Shown here in pieces: positions 52,558 to 61,897 of a stretch of DNA of 64,000 bases. The notes under the pieces were generated by a model, which saw nothing but the letters and a program-made list of their open reading frames with translations, ran no database searches and had not been told where the DNA came from. How positions within the stretch are numbered: the first letter of the stretch is position 1; each line of letters starts with the position of its first letter. Source of the DNA: Lachnospiraceae bacterium (GTDB taxonomy: Bacteria; Bacillota; Clostridia; Lachnospirales; Lachnospiraceae). The translations under genes were made by a program, and so were the position numbers. The stretch spans positions 27,020 through 91,019 of the forward strand of contig JAGBBP010000025.1 of NCBI GenBank assembly GCA_017938405.1, read 5' to 3'.

Positions 52558-55500
52558 TTACTTTGCAATAAACGTATAACCGTTCTCCTTGGCAAAACTT
52601 TCCGCCACAGAACCGGACTTACCGTAAATCGTAGTCAATGCCACACAGCCGTCGAAGGCATTCGGTGCAATATAGGAAACACATTCCGGAATCTCAACGG
52701 AGGTAATTGCATTACACCAGAGAAACAAGCCCTCCTCCAGTCTTTCCAGATGATCGGAAAGTACAATCCGGCTCATCCCCTGACAGCCTTCCAGTGCTCT
52801 TTCTTCCATCTGAATTACACTATCCGGTATCACAACTTCCGTTAATCCGGTACAATCCCCAAGGGCAGATTTTCCGATGCTTGAAACAGAATCCGGTATT
52901 ATAAGTTCCGTCAAACTGCTACACTGGCGCAATACACAGCTTTCCAATCTTGTTAACTTCTTCGGAAGCACCAGACCGGTCAGGTTATAACAACTTTCAA
53001 AAGCATGCTCCCCGATACTTGTTACACTATCCGGCAGAATCACTTCCTTTAAGTTATCGCATACAAAAAATGCATGTTTTCCGATTCTTGTTACTCCATC
53101 CGGAATTGTTACTTTTTCCAGACTTGTACAACCTCCGAACAATCCGTCGGAAATTTCAGTTATGTTTTTCGATAATTGGATGTTTTTTAATCCGGTACAG
53201 CTTCCGAATGCGTCCGCACCAATCATCGTTACACTATCCGGAATCACCAAATTCATCAATCCTTCACAACCGTAAAAAGCATTTTTCCCGATTTCCTCCA
53301 CACCGTTTTGTATGATTACGGTTTGCAGGTTTTTACATTCGTTAAACAGATTATCCTCAATTTTTTTCACTTTTCCCGGAACCGTAATCTGTTCCAGACT
53401 TGTACACCCGTTAAATACATCCGTTCCGACCCCGGACAAATTTTTCGAAAGCGTTATTGTTTTCAGTCCTTCACACCCACGGAAGACTCCTTCTCCGATT
53501 TCGGTTACACTGTCCGGAAGTTCAATTTCAACCAAGCTGTTGCAACCGTTGAAAACGTCCGCCCCGATGCTTTTGATTCCCTCCGGAAGCTCTACTTCGG
53601 AAAGGGATGCGCACCCGTAAAAAAGTCGCTCCACAAGGGACTCTGCCTTTCCTGAAAGACGAACCTTCTTTAGTCCGGTACAACCATTAAAAGCCCCGGA
53701 ATCAATCTTTGTCACGCTATCCGGAATAATAAGCTCGGTCAAACTGCTGCAACCGGCAAAAGCATAACTTCCGATTACGGTTACCGTATCCGGAATGGTA
53801 ATCTTTTTCAGACTCTCACACCCTCGGAATCCGTTCTGCCGTACCACACTACATTCTTCCGGAAGAACGATTTCCTCCAACGACTTGCAATTAAAGAACG
53901 TGTAATTCAAAACATTTGCACACCCCTTCGGTGCGATTACCCTTTTTAAATTCGTACAGTCCCGGAACGCAGCATCCGAAAAATTCATCAAATACCCGGA
54001 AAATACCGCTTCTTCCAAGGAAGTACAGTTTTCAAAGGTACTGACACTCAGGCTTTGCAAACTCTCCGGAAATGTTACCTTTTTCAAATCGGTACAATTT
54101 TGAAAGGCCATACCGGTAATGTCAAGAATGCCTTCTCCGATTACTACCTCTTCAATCTTTTGACCGGCCCATGGCATCGGTTCCCACAGACTGATTACTT
54201 TACTCATGTATCCTTGTCCGGAAATCACTAATGTGGTACCTTCCATATGCCAGTCAATAAAATGCTCATAATTATCATCGGACTCACCGCATCGGCTGCA
54301 ATGCAGTTTCCCATTAAACTCATGACCTAACGCACTCCCCTGTCTGTCTCCGCAGTTTTCACAAATTGCCGGATACTTACAAGTCGGTTCCGAATATACA
54401 TGGTCACAAACCGGCTTCGGAGTTGCGGTCGGGGCCGGCGTACTTGTCGGCTTCGGTGTCGCGGTCGGGACCGGGGTACTTGTCGGCTTCGGAGCCGGCG
54501 TATTTGCCGGTTTCGGCGTCGTCTTGTCCCTCAATTGCGGTAATTCATCCAAGGTAATGAAATATTCCCCATTATAAATCTCTTTTAAGGCATCTTTTGT
54601 ATTATTGTCGATTAAATACTCCGTGGTCCATGTCATAAAGAACAACCACGGTGCATTTTCCTCCTTCATCTGTTCTTCCGTCGGAATGGTTCCGCATTCA
54701 TGGAATACAAGCGGAATTCCCTCCGGTGCCAGTGCCTTGCATTCCTCAAACAGGTAACCGTTGGCTCCCGCCGTATAACTGTCGGCACCGATGAGGTCCA
54801 CATAGGAATCTCCCGGATACCAGGACGCCATCTCTCCACCGTTGGCGGAATATCCCAATACCCAAATTAAATTATCCAATCCCCAGTAATCCGTATAACG
54901 ACTGTACATCAGCTGCCAAAGCTTTACAAAGTTTGCGGAACCGCCTTTGCTCCACCAGAACCATCCGCCGTCCAGTTCATGAAACGGTCTCCACAAAACC
55001 GGAACCCCCGCATCCTCTAACTCCTGTAAATACGGCACTGCACGGTCCATGCCGGCAAGTAACGCATTGTAAGTTTCAGAACCCGGCAGAAATGCTTCCT
55101 CCCAGTTAATATTATCTGCTTTGCTTTCATCATAGGCACTGGAAAAATCCGCGCCGGTATGCCAGCAAACGGTCGGAATACCGCCCATCTCCCACCACTC
55201 CTTTGCACGTTTCGTTACGCCTGCAAAATCATTATGAATAAAATCGAATCCCCGGATTGCCGGAAGTTTCCCCGTATGTTCTTTGATATAGTCCATCTCA
55301 TAATCCGGAGAACCCATCCAGGTAGACTCCATCTGTCCGGTCAGACAAGCAGTTCCGTATACTTCTTTCAGATATTCATATACCGTTTTTGCGTTTTCGA
55401 TTGCATTTTCATTGGACAACGCTCCGGTATAGGTATGTATAATTTGTTCCGCATCTTCCACTTCTGCCCAAAAGGTCGTTAACTCCGTATACACTTCTTC

Positions 55501-56223
55501 CGGCAAATAGTACAAACCGGCAACTCTTCCGCCGTTCCATGCACCGATGGAAAAATGAGTCAATTGGGACGGTTCCGTTGCCCCCACAAGATGCATCAAC
55601 GTTTCAATGGAATACAGTTCCAGACGTTCCCTGTCCGGTTCGTCGGAATACGCTTTTACTTCCTGCATCTTATCCCCGATTTTATTCGCTTTTACCGAAA
55701 TGCCCAAAACGCCCCAACCGCCGTGTGTTACATCATCACAGGCAAAAACCAGAGCCACCGCGTCCGTTGGTTTTGCTTTCCTTAACCAGGAAATATCCCC
55801 CGGATAAAAACCGCGATTGGTGGCGCCGGAAAACAAAAAAGTACCTTTTTCTAAAATAGCGGTTTGACGTGTCATCTTTTCCTCTTCCGACATTGCATTC
55901 CGGACTGCCGGTGCTTCCCGCGGAAGCCAGGTCCCTTCCGGAATCACATGCTTGGTAGGCTCCGGTATCGGCGTATCCGTAGGCTGTGGTTCCGTGGTCG
56001 GAACCGCCGTTACCGTCGGTTTCGGCGTATTTGTCGGCTCTGCCGTAGGCTCCGGAGTTCCCGTAAGCTCCTGTTGTGCACTATCTTCAGTCTCTGCATC
56101 TTCTTTTCCGACACTTTCTACCCCCTTGGTCGGAACCGGGTCCACAGGCGGCTCCGGCGTCGCACAGGCTGAAAGAGCACTGATTCCCAATAACATACAT
56201 ACCAAGTAAATTTTCTTCTTCAT
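52558..56223 (-). CDS. Surface lipoprotein: GH26 mannanase-like domain plus leucine-rich repeats
   Basis: A 1221-residue predicted lipoprotein with a lipobox ending at Cys20 (ALSAC) and a Pro/Thr-rich linker to about residue 95. Residues about 120-255 resemble a beta-sandwich, possibly carbohydrate-binding. A GH26-type catalytic domain (about 260-560) has the acid/base WRPFHE (Glu416) and a probable nucleophile in VFHECG (Glu509). A Pro/Thr linker (about 567-604) leads to a cysteine-rich segment with CxxC pairs (606-646). The C-terminal half (about 655-1221) holds about 22 BspA-type leucine-rich repeats of 23 residues with consensus xxCxxLxxIxIPxSVxxIGxxAF. It probably binds and cleaves mannan-type glycans at the cell surface. 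It lies 33 nt after the second degV gene. Confidence 0.88.
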   Translation of the reverse strand: MKKKIYLVCMLLGISALSACATPEPPVDPVPTKGVESVGKEDAETEDSAQQELTGTPEPTAEPTNTPKPTVTAVPTTEPQPTDTPIPEPTKHVIPEGTWLPREAPAVRNAMSEEEKMTRQTAILEKGTFLFSGATNRGFYPGDISWLRKAKPTDAVALVFACDDVTHGGWGVLGISVKANKIGDKMQEVKAYSDEPDRERLELYSIETLMHLVGATEPSQLTHFSIGAWNGGRVAGLYYLPEEVYTELTTFWAEVEDAEQIIHTYTGALSNENAIENAKTVYEYLKEVYGTACLTGQMESTWMGSPDYEMDYIKEHTGKLPAIRGFDFIHNDFAGVTKRAKEWWEMGGIPTVCWHTGADFSSAYDESKADNINWEEAFLPGSETYNALLAGMDRAVPYLQELEDAGVPVLWRPFHELDGGWFWWSKGGSANFVKLWQLMYSRYTDYWGLDNLIWVLGYSANGGEMASWYPGDSYVDLIGADSYTAGANGYLFEECKALAPEGIPLVFHECGTIPTEEQMKEENAPWLFFMTWTTEYLIDNNTKDALKEIYNGEYFITLDELPQLRDKTTPKPANTPAPKPTSTPVPTATPKPTSTPAPTATPKPVCDHVYSEPTCKYPAICENCGDRQGSALGHEFNGKLHCSRCGESDDNYEHFIDWHMEGTTLVISGQGYMSKVISLWEPMPWAGQKIEEVVIGEGILDITGMAFQNCTDLKKVTFPESLQSLSVSTFENCTSLEEAVFSGYLMNFSDAAFRDCTNLKRVIAPKGCANVLNYTFFNCKSLEEIVLPEECSVVRQNGFRGCESLKKITIPDTVTVIGSYAFAGCSSLTELIIPDSVTKIDSGAFNGCTGLKKVRLSGKAESLVERLFYGCASLSEVELPEGIKSIGADVFNGCNSLVEIELPDSVTEIGEGVFRGCEGLKTITLSKNLSGVGTDVFNGCTSLEQITVPGKVKKIEDNLFNECKNLQTVIIQNGVEEIGKNAFYGCEGLMNLVIPDSVTMIGADAFGSCTGLKNIQLSKNITEISDGLFGGCTSLEKVTIPDGVTRIGKHAFFVCDNLKEVILPDSVTSIGEHAFESCYNLTGLVLPKKLTRLESCVLRQCSSLTELIIPDSVSSIGKSALGDCTGLTEVVIPDSVIQMEERALEGCQGMSRIVLSDHLERLEEGLFLWCNAITSVEIPECVSYIAPNAFDGCVALTTIYGKSGSVAESFAKENGYTFIAK

Positions 56224-56256
56224 ACTGTTCACCTCATCCTTTGTGTATCTTTTACG

Positions 56257-57132
56257 CTAACGTTTCGGTCGACAGGAGCATCCAACAGCCAGTGCACCCT
56301 CACCGGTATGACAACAAATCGCCAACGGCAAATAATCAAACAGCAAGTCCATCCCCGGAAATTCGACTTGTATCTCCGCCAACCACTCCTTTGTGGTCTC
56401 CTCATCCGCCGAGGACGCCGCCAGCAAATACACCTCTCCCTTTTCATAGGATTCCCGGTATCTGGTTTCCATATCGTTTTTGATTGCCGCAAGCATCTCT
56501 TTTCTTGCCTTTTTCATTCCGCGACACTTGGAAAAACTTTCCAACATCCCCACATCCAGTTGTAATACCGGCTTAATATTAAGCAACGTCCCGATTGCAG
56601 CCGTTGCCGGAGTAATACGTCCGCCTTTTTTCAAATATTCTAACGTCTCTACCGCAATGTAAATGGATACCTTATCCCGTTCCCCCTCTAATATCTCCTT
56701 TATCCGAGGCGCCGTATAACCTTCTTTTACCAATTCCAAAGTATCCAGAATCGTTCTGCGAAGAGGAGAAGCCACTCTGCCGTGATTCACTACGTAAACT
56801 TTATTTTCAAACTCCTCTTCCATCGAGAGCATATGTGCGGTTTCATAAGAACCGCTAAGTCCGCTGCTGATCGGCAGATACAAAATAGTTTCGTACTCCT
56901 TCAACACTTCCGTCCATAACTTCATTACATCTCCCGGAGAAGGCTGGGAGGTTGACACATTCTTTCCTTCCCGAAGTTCTTTAAAAAAAGTATCCCTGGT
57001 AATGGTTACATCCTCATAAAAGCACGCTTCTTCGATATAAAACGGCATAGGAAGCACATAAATCCCCATCTTTTTCGCTTCTTCCTGCAAAATACCGCTA
57101 TGACTGTCCGTAACAATTCCGACTTTTTGCAT
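56257..57132 (-). CDS. DegV-family fatty acid-binding protein (second copy)
   Basis: A 291-residue DegV protein with TDSHSG at residues 8-13, PISSGLSGSYETA near 102 and a C-terminal CHTGEGALAVG motif. It is a diverged paralogue of the copy at 49.8 kb. The ligand is unknown. The ATG has a GAGGG site and a promoter 30 bp upstream. It is probably cotranscribed with the GH26-LRR gene. Confidence 0.92.
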   Translation of the reverse strand: MQKVGIVTDSHSGILQEEAKKMGIYVLPMPFYIEEACFYEDVTITRDTFFKELREGKNVSTSQPSPGDVMKLWTEVLKEYETILYLPISSGLSGSYETAHMLSMEEEFENKVYVVNHGRVASPLRRTILDTLELVKEGYTAPRIKEILEGERDKVSIYIAVETLEYLKKGGRITPATAAIGTLLNIKPVLQLDVGMLESFSKCRGMKKARKEMLAAIKNDMETRYRESYEKGEVYLLAASSADEETTKEWLAEIQVEFPGMDLLFDYLPLAICCHTGEGALAVGCSCRPKR

Positions 57133-57162
57133 ATAAAACCCTCACTTCTTTCACTTAGTAAT

Positions 57163-57191
57163 AGTATACCCAAAATTGCTACAAATCGCAA
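57163..57191 (-). promoter_or_regulatory. Promoter of degV (second copy) and the GH26-LRR gene
   Basis: On the minus strand TTGCGA (57186-57191), a 17-bp spacer and TATACT (57163-57168). Confidence 0.65.
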
Positions 57192-57224
57192 CGGATAATA
57201 TAGTTTATTTTCCTTTCGCTTCGC

Positions 57225-57343
57225 ACAAGCCATGCCTATTCGGAATCCACTTCGTTCCTTCCTCATATCCGTGCGGCGCACGATAGAAATCAAGCGAGCT
57301 ACAAGCCACGCCTATTCGGAATCCACTTCGTTCCTTCCTCATA
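57225..57343. repeat. 43-bp direct repeat pair, each followed by a GC-rich hairpin
   Basis: 57225-57267 and 57301-57343 match over 43 bp with one mismatch. Each copy is followed by a small GC-rich hairpin (CGTGC/GCACG after the first, GGGGC/GCCCC after the second). This 306-bp gap between the ABC and degV genes has no gene of its own; it holds this repeat, a terminator and the degV promoter. Confidence 0.85.
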
Positions 57344-57438
57344 GGGGGCTGGCGCCCCAACGAATAACAAAACAAAACGTCCAATAGAGAGCAAGCTCTC
57401 CTTGGACGTTAATTTTGTTATTCTGCGTGGCTTGTAGC
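57298..57438. repeat. Element bounded by a perfect 14-bp inverted repeat
   Basis: GCTACAAGCCACGC at 57298-57311 and its exact reverse complement at 57425-57438 bracket 141 bp. Inside lie the second direct-repeat copy and a long hairpin (11-bp outer arms at 57362-57372 and 57413-57423). The right arm touches the stop codon of the ABC gene. It looks like a small non-autonomous or palindromic repeat element. Confidence 0.6.
57376..57410 (-). terminator. Terminator of the ABC transporter genes
   Basis: AACGTCCAA (57376-57384) pairs with TTGGACGTT (57402-57410) over an inner GAGAGC/GCTCTC stem. On the minus strand the tail is TTTTGTTTTG. It lies within the inverted-repeat element, 28 bp after the ABC gene stop. 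Confidence 0.75.
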
Positions 57439-59286
57439 TTATACTACATAATACTGTGCTTGTGCATCCCACATCTTACGGTAAACTCCACAATCATTTG
57501 CTACCAATTCCTCATGGATTCCGGTTTCCACAATTTCTCCCTCATCAAATACTACCACTTCATCGCAGAATCTGCAACTACTCATGCGGTGGGATATAAA
57601 TATGGCGGTTTTATCGGATACCATCTCATTAAATCTCTGGTAGATATCCTGCTCCGCAAGCGGGTCCAATGCGCTGGTAGGTTCGTCTAAGATAACAAGG
57701 GGCGCATCCCGGTACAATGCACGGGCAAGGGCGATTTTCTGCTTCTCGCCGCCGGAAATCTCGATTCCTTCTTCATCATTGTCCTGCTGGTCTTTTAACA
57801 ACCGGCTTTCGATACCGTGTTTCATTCGGCTGACACGTTCATAAATTCCGGCTTCTTTTAAGCATTCCTCCACACGTTTACCATCATACACAGGTCCGGC
57901 CGCCACATTTTCCGCTACGGAAAAGGAAAATATTTTATAGTCCTGAAACACAATGGAGAACAAACGAATATACTCATCATAATCATATTTCCGGATATCG
58001 ATTCCGTTTAACAAAATCTCCCCTTCCGTCGGGTCGTACAAACGACATAAAAGCTTAATAAAGGTGGTCTTTCCGGCTCCGTTGGCTCCTACAATGGCCA
58101 ACTTCTTTCCGGTGGTCAGCTTAAAGGAAATGTTTTTTAATATTAACCGGTCACTGTTTGGATAATGGAAGGAAACATTGCGAAACTCCAATTCATACTC
58201 GTGATCCAACCGCTTTTCCACCGGAAGGGTTCCTTCGTATTTTTCATTCGGCGTTTCCATTAATTCCGTATAACTTTTCAGATAGGTATTGTGGGTCTTA
58301 AGCTCAATCCAGATACCGAACAGGTTGCTGACTTCCTGTTGCAATATAATAATCGCTCCGCTGTACATTGCCACATCACCCACACTAATCATACCGTACA
58401 CAGCCTTCATCCCCACAAAGAGATAGGCCGCGAATATAAAAATGTTTTGTGAAAGAAGTTCTCCGATATAAATTCTCAAACTGTCACGAATGGACTGTTT
58501 CTGTACCCGTTCGATATCCTCCCGCGCTTTGGCTCCGTTTTTTTCAATCATATTCTGCATCTTAAAAATACGGATATCCTTTCCCATGGGATAATCACTT
58601 ATCAGGTTAAAGAAAAGCCAGTAAATTCTCCCGCTTAAAGTCTGTGCCTGGGAACTTTCGTATTGAATCTTCTCCTGCTTTTCCTGACATTTACTGTTCA
58701 CAACAATACTGAGAATAACCAAAAGGAGTAATACTACATAACTGATATTTGAGTTCAAAAAACGATAGAATAAACCGGTTCCCGTTCCTTCGGAAGCCAC
58801 AAGCATTCCGCTCATGGTCACCAATGCCACAATGCAGGATAAAAAGGCACCGCACAAATTTATCGTTTTTTGAAGGTATCCGCCAAGTCCGCCCACAGCG
58901 TCCGTATTACTGTCCGCTTTGGAAATCAGTTCCATGGTACTGTTTCGTTCCAATATTTCGTAATCCAGTCTCATGGCCTTATAACCGATATCTCGTCTCT
59001 TCCGGTCGGACACCAGACATCGTCCGATTTCCAGTGCATGATCCAAACAGTGGCGAAGCAGAGTAATCACAAGCATGCTGCCTACCAGAATCAAAACAAT
59101 TTTATAAATCTCATGCTTTTCCTCTCCGTCTAAAATCATATCAATGATTTTGGCACTGAGAATCGTAGAAACAAAAGGACTTCCCTTCTTTAAAAGCATA
59201 TTCATAATACTGAATGCCGGATAAGAAGGAGCCAGTTTATGAATATATCCCAGATTCTTTTTTATCTCATGCCATTGCTTCTTCAT
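57439..59286 (-). CDS. ABC exporter half-transporter (second gene of pair)
   Basis: A 615-residue fused membrane/ATPase protein. Six transmembrane helices occupy about 1-330. The nucleotide-binding domain has Walker A GANGAGKTT near 402, signature ISGGEKQ near 515, Walker B VILDEPTSALD and the switch histidine in FISHR. It probably forms a heterodimer with the preceding gene, which it overlaps by 20 bp. The substrate (peptide, lipid or drug) cannot be told. The ATG at 59286 has a GGAGG site 8 nt upstream. Confidence 0.93.
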   Translation of the reverse strand: MKKQWHEIKKNLGYIHKLAPSYPAFSIMNMLLKKGSPFVSTILSAKIIDMILDGEEKHEIYKIVLILVGSMLVITLLRHCLDHALEIGRCLVSDRKRRDIGYKAMRLDYEILERNSTMELISKADSNTDAVGGLGGYLQKTINLCGAFLSCIVALVTMSGMLVASEGTGTGLFYRFLNSNISYVVLLLLVILSIVVNSKCQEKQEKIQYESSQAQTLSGRIYWLFFNLISDYPMGKDIRIFKMQNMIEKNGAKAREDIERVQKQSIRDSLRIYIGELLSQNIFIFAAYLFVGMKAVYGMISVGDVAMYSGAIIILQQEVSNLFGIWIELKTHNTYLKSYTELMETPNEKYEGTLPVEKRLDHEYELEFRNVSFHYPNSDRLILKNISFKLTTGKKLAIVGANGAGKTTFIKLLCRLYDPTEGEILLNGIDIRKYDYDEYIRLFSIVFQDYKIFSFSVAENVAAGPVYDGKRVEECLKEAGIYERVSRMKHGIESRLLKDQQDNDEEGIEISGGEKQKIALARALYRDAPLVILDEPTSALDPLAEQDIYQRFNEMVSDKTAIFISHRMSSCRFCDEVVVFDEGEIVETGIHEELVANDCGVYRKMWDAQAQYYVV

Positions 59287-61105
59287 TTGCTTCGCCTCCT
59301 TCCTTGTAATATTCGCTTTGGATTGCAAACATTTCCGCATACTTCCCGTCCGCACCAAGCAGTTCTTCATGGGTTCCGTCCTCTAAAATCCGTCCCTGTT
59401 CCATAAACAAAATCCGGTCACAGAACTTTGTACTGGCCAGCCGGTGAGAAATAAACAATGCCGACTTATTCTTTGTAATCTTATCATATTCCTGATACAT
59501 ATTACTTTCCGCAATTGGGTCCAGTGCCGCGGTAGGCTCGTCCAACACAAGAATCGGCGCATCCTTATAAATACAACGGGCCAACATCAGCTTCTGTACC
59601 ATACCTCCGGAAAGCTGAATTCCCTCCGGGTCTATGGCTTGGGAAATATTTGTAAACTCCTTTTTTTCCATTGCCTCCACGTCCTTCCATAACCCCGCGC
59701 GTTTGAGGCACTCTCTTACCCGTTCTACATCTGTCTCCTCTGCCGTTTTTCCCGATACATTCTCGGCAACGGACACCGGAATTGTATTGACATCCTGAAA
59801 AATGGTAGCAAGCAAATCGTGATATTCCTCTAAATTTAATTCCTCAAGTGGAATTCCACCAACTAAAATATCTCCCGCCGTCGGATGATAAAACCCGCAC
59901 AATAGTTTTACTAACGTGGTTTTCCCTGCACCGTTATGACCTACTAACGCAATTCGTTCTCCCGGCTTTACGGTAAAGTTCACATCCTTTAAAATGTCCT
60001 CTTCACAATCCTCATACCGGAAACTCACATGACGAAATTCGATTTCAGGCAATGCCCCGGTAAACCATTCCTTTGGAACCGGCTTTCCCTCTTCTCGCAA
60101 AAAAGTATTGGGATAATCCATCATTTTCCGGTACTGGCACATCATATGGTTTCCCTCTAACAATTCCCCCAGTTCATACCGGATTCCCGAAAGCCAGCCG
60201 GACAATCCTGCGATTACACCTAACCCTAATGTAAATTCCGCAATGGTAATTCTTCCGTCAATAACCTGTGCAATTAAAATCACATAGGCCAAAATATCTC
60301 TCCCTGCCGTCATAACAGTTTCCGTCGCCTTTGAAAAAACAACCCGGTTCATTTTCCCTACGGTAAGTACTTTATTTTCCCCTACCAGACGGTCAAAGCC
60401 GCTCTTAATCCAGTCCGCCATATTATAAATGCGGATATCCTTCCCGTTAGGTACCGATATGGATTGCTGGGTCAGATAATGAAATCTGCCCCAAATCCGG
60501 TACTGTTCTTCCATGGTGTTTGCAATATATTTCCGTTTAAAGGAATCCAAATAGGTATTTATCGCAAACATTCCGAGAATCACAAGCAAAATACGATAAT
60601 CAATAAAGGTAATGGTTAATGCATACAACATCATTCCGAAAATATTGGAAACTACATAAGGAATATGCGCATACATCTGGTTTACACCCTGTCTGTACAT
60701 ATGTACCGCATGACTTGCTTTCATTAGCATTCTCTGCTTAGAAGGCGATTCCACATTTTCATAATCTGCCGTCAGGCTCTTTCGTACCAGACGCATCAAA
60801 AATTCCCGGTTCTGGGTGTTTTCATAATAAAAACCGCTCCAATCTCCGATAAATCCACCCAGATAATCACACAGCAAATACAACAAAAGCATAACAACCA
60901 CGGTAAAAATAAAATGCTCCACCGTACCTTGTTCCGTAATACTGGCCACAATCACCGGCAACGTTAAGGTCTGCAATACACGACTCCCTAAATTGGTGAT
61001 TATAGTTCCGATTATACCGAGACGCATCCAGCCGCATTTTTGAAATAATGTTTTATATGCATACCGGATATTGCCAAGTAAAGAATAGTTCTTTTCCTTC
61101 TCCAT
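59267..61105 (-). CDS. ABC exporter half-transporter (first gene of pair)
   Basis: A 612-residue half-transporter with about six helices to residue 330. Walker A is GHNGAGKTT near 385 and Walker B is VLDEPTAALD. The signature LSGGMVQ deviates from LSGGQ at two positions, so ATPase sites may be asymmetric. It is adjacent to a LytTR/GHKL two-component pair, whose terminator separates the transcripts. A weak promoter (TTTATA, 17 bp, TATGAT at 61149-61154) lies in the gap. Confidence 0.92.
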   Translation of the reverse strand: MEKEKNYSLLGNIRYAYKTLFQKCGWMRLGIIGTIITNLGSRVLQTLTLPVIVASITEQGTVEHFIFTVVVMLLLYLLCDYLGGFIGDWSGFYYENTQNREFLMRLVRKSLTADYENVESPSKQRMLMKASHAVHMYRQGVNQMYAHIPYVVSNIFGMMLYALTITFIDYRILLVILGMFAINTYLDSFKRKYIANTMEEQYRIWGRFHYLTQQSISVPNGKDIRIYNMADWIKSGFDRLVGENKVLTVGKMNRVVFSKATETVMTAGRDILAYVILIAQVIDGRITIAEFTLGLGVIAGLSGWLSGIRYELGELLEGNHMMCQYRKMMDYPNTFLREEGKPVPKEWFTGALPEIEFRHVSFRYEDCEEDILKDVNFTVKPGERIALVGHNGAGKTTLVKLLCGFYHPTAGDILVGGIPLEELNLEEYHDLLATIFQDVNTIPVSVAENVSGKTAEETDVERVRECLKRAGLWKDVEAMEKKEFTNISQAIDPEGIQLSGGMVQKLMLARCIYKDAPILVLDEPTAALDPIAESNMYQEYDKITKNKSALFISHRLASTKFCDRILFMEQGRILEDGTHEELLGADGKYAEMFAIQSEYYKEGGEANEEAMA

Positions 61106-61181
61106 CCTCTTCTCCCCTCCGACAGCTTTCCTGTAACTTTTCTTCTACATCATAACACAAAATCAGCCTTTTATAAAAAAA

Positions 61182-61208
61182 GTGCACGAATTGCATTTTT
61201 TCGTGCAC
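61182..61208 (-). terminator. Intrinsic terminator of the two-component pair
   Basis: A 9-bp stem (GTGCACGAA at 61182-61190 with TTCGTGCAC at 61200-61208) is followed on the minus strand by seven T residues. It lies between the sensor kinase stop and the ABC genes. Confidence 0.88.
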
Positions 61209-61232
61209 AAACGTCATCGTTTCCGCAAAAAA

Positions 61233-61883
61233 CTACAGCGGAAGCATAATTTCCGTAGCAAACACTCCCGGTTCGTTGGCTCTTTTAATAAAACCGCCGT
61301 ATTTGTCCACTACAATATTAATCCGTTTCAAGCCGTGTCCGTGGTCGCCCCGCTTTTTTGAAATATACTCCGCATCCAACTTCCGGATTGCCTCATTGGT
61401 AGCATTGGACACCGAAATATACAACTGTTGCTTCCGGATACACATATAAATTCGCAAGAACCTCTCGGATTCTTCCGGTATCACCCGGCAAGCCTCCACC
61501 GCATTATCAATGAGATTCCCCAGTAAAATGCACAAATCAATATCCGACACCGTCAGATTCTCCGCGATTTCCACCTTACAATTGATGGCAATCTTTTCTT
61601 TCTCCACAATGGACAGTTTACTGTTTAAAATCGCATCCAGGCTGACATTCCCGGTCTGATACTTTGTCTTAATATCATCCAGGCTTTCTCCCAGTTCCCC
61701 GATATACTTCTTCGCTTCTTCAATCTGCCCCTCCTGCAAATGAGCGGAAAGCTTCTGAAGATGATTGTGGTAGTCATGCCGCCAGCCCCGCATGGTCAAA
61801 TAAATTTCATTGACCTCCGCCACCTGCTTTTCCATGGCTTTTCTCTGGTATTCCAAGATTCGTTTCTCGTAACGTCCGAACAT
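61233..61883 (-). CDS. GHKL-type sensor histidine kinase without membrane domain
   Basis: A 216-residue kinase with only a cytoplasmic core. The phosphoacceptor is probably His36 in RHDYHNHL, as in AgrC-like kinases. The N box is LLGNLIDNAVEAC near 120 and the G-box ends in GHGLKRI near 185. No transmembrane segment is visible, unlike typical AgrC. It follows the LytTR regulator by 14 nt. Its signal may come from a partner or from cytoplasmic ligand binding. Confidence 0.88.
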   Translation of the reverse strand: MFGRYEKRILEYQRKAMEKQVAEVNEIYLTMRGWRHDYHNHLQKLSAHLQEGQIEEAKKYIGELGESLDDIKTKYQTGNVSLDAILNSKLSIVEKEKIAINCKVEIAENLTVSDIDLCILLGNLIDNAVEACRVIPEESERFLRIYMCIRKQQLYISVSNATNEAIRKLDAEYISKKRGDHGHGLKRINIVVDKYGGFIKRANEPGVFATEIMLPL

Positions 61884-61897
61884 TCTTATAAACTCCT

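Noticed and set aside
57006..57293. Minus-strand open frame covering the repeat region upstream of the second degV gene
   Set aside because: It runs through repeat DNA and the degV promoter into degV in another frame; no ribosome binding site or known family.
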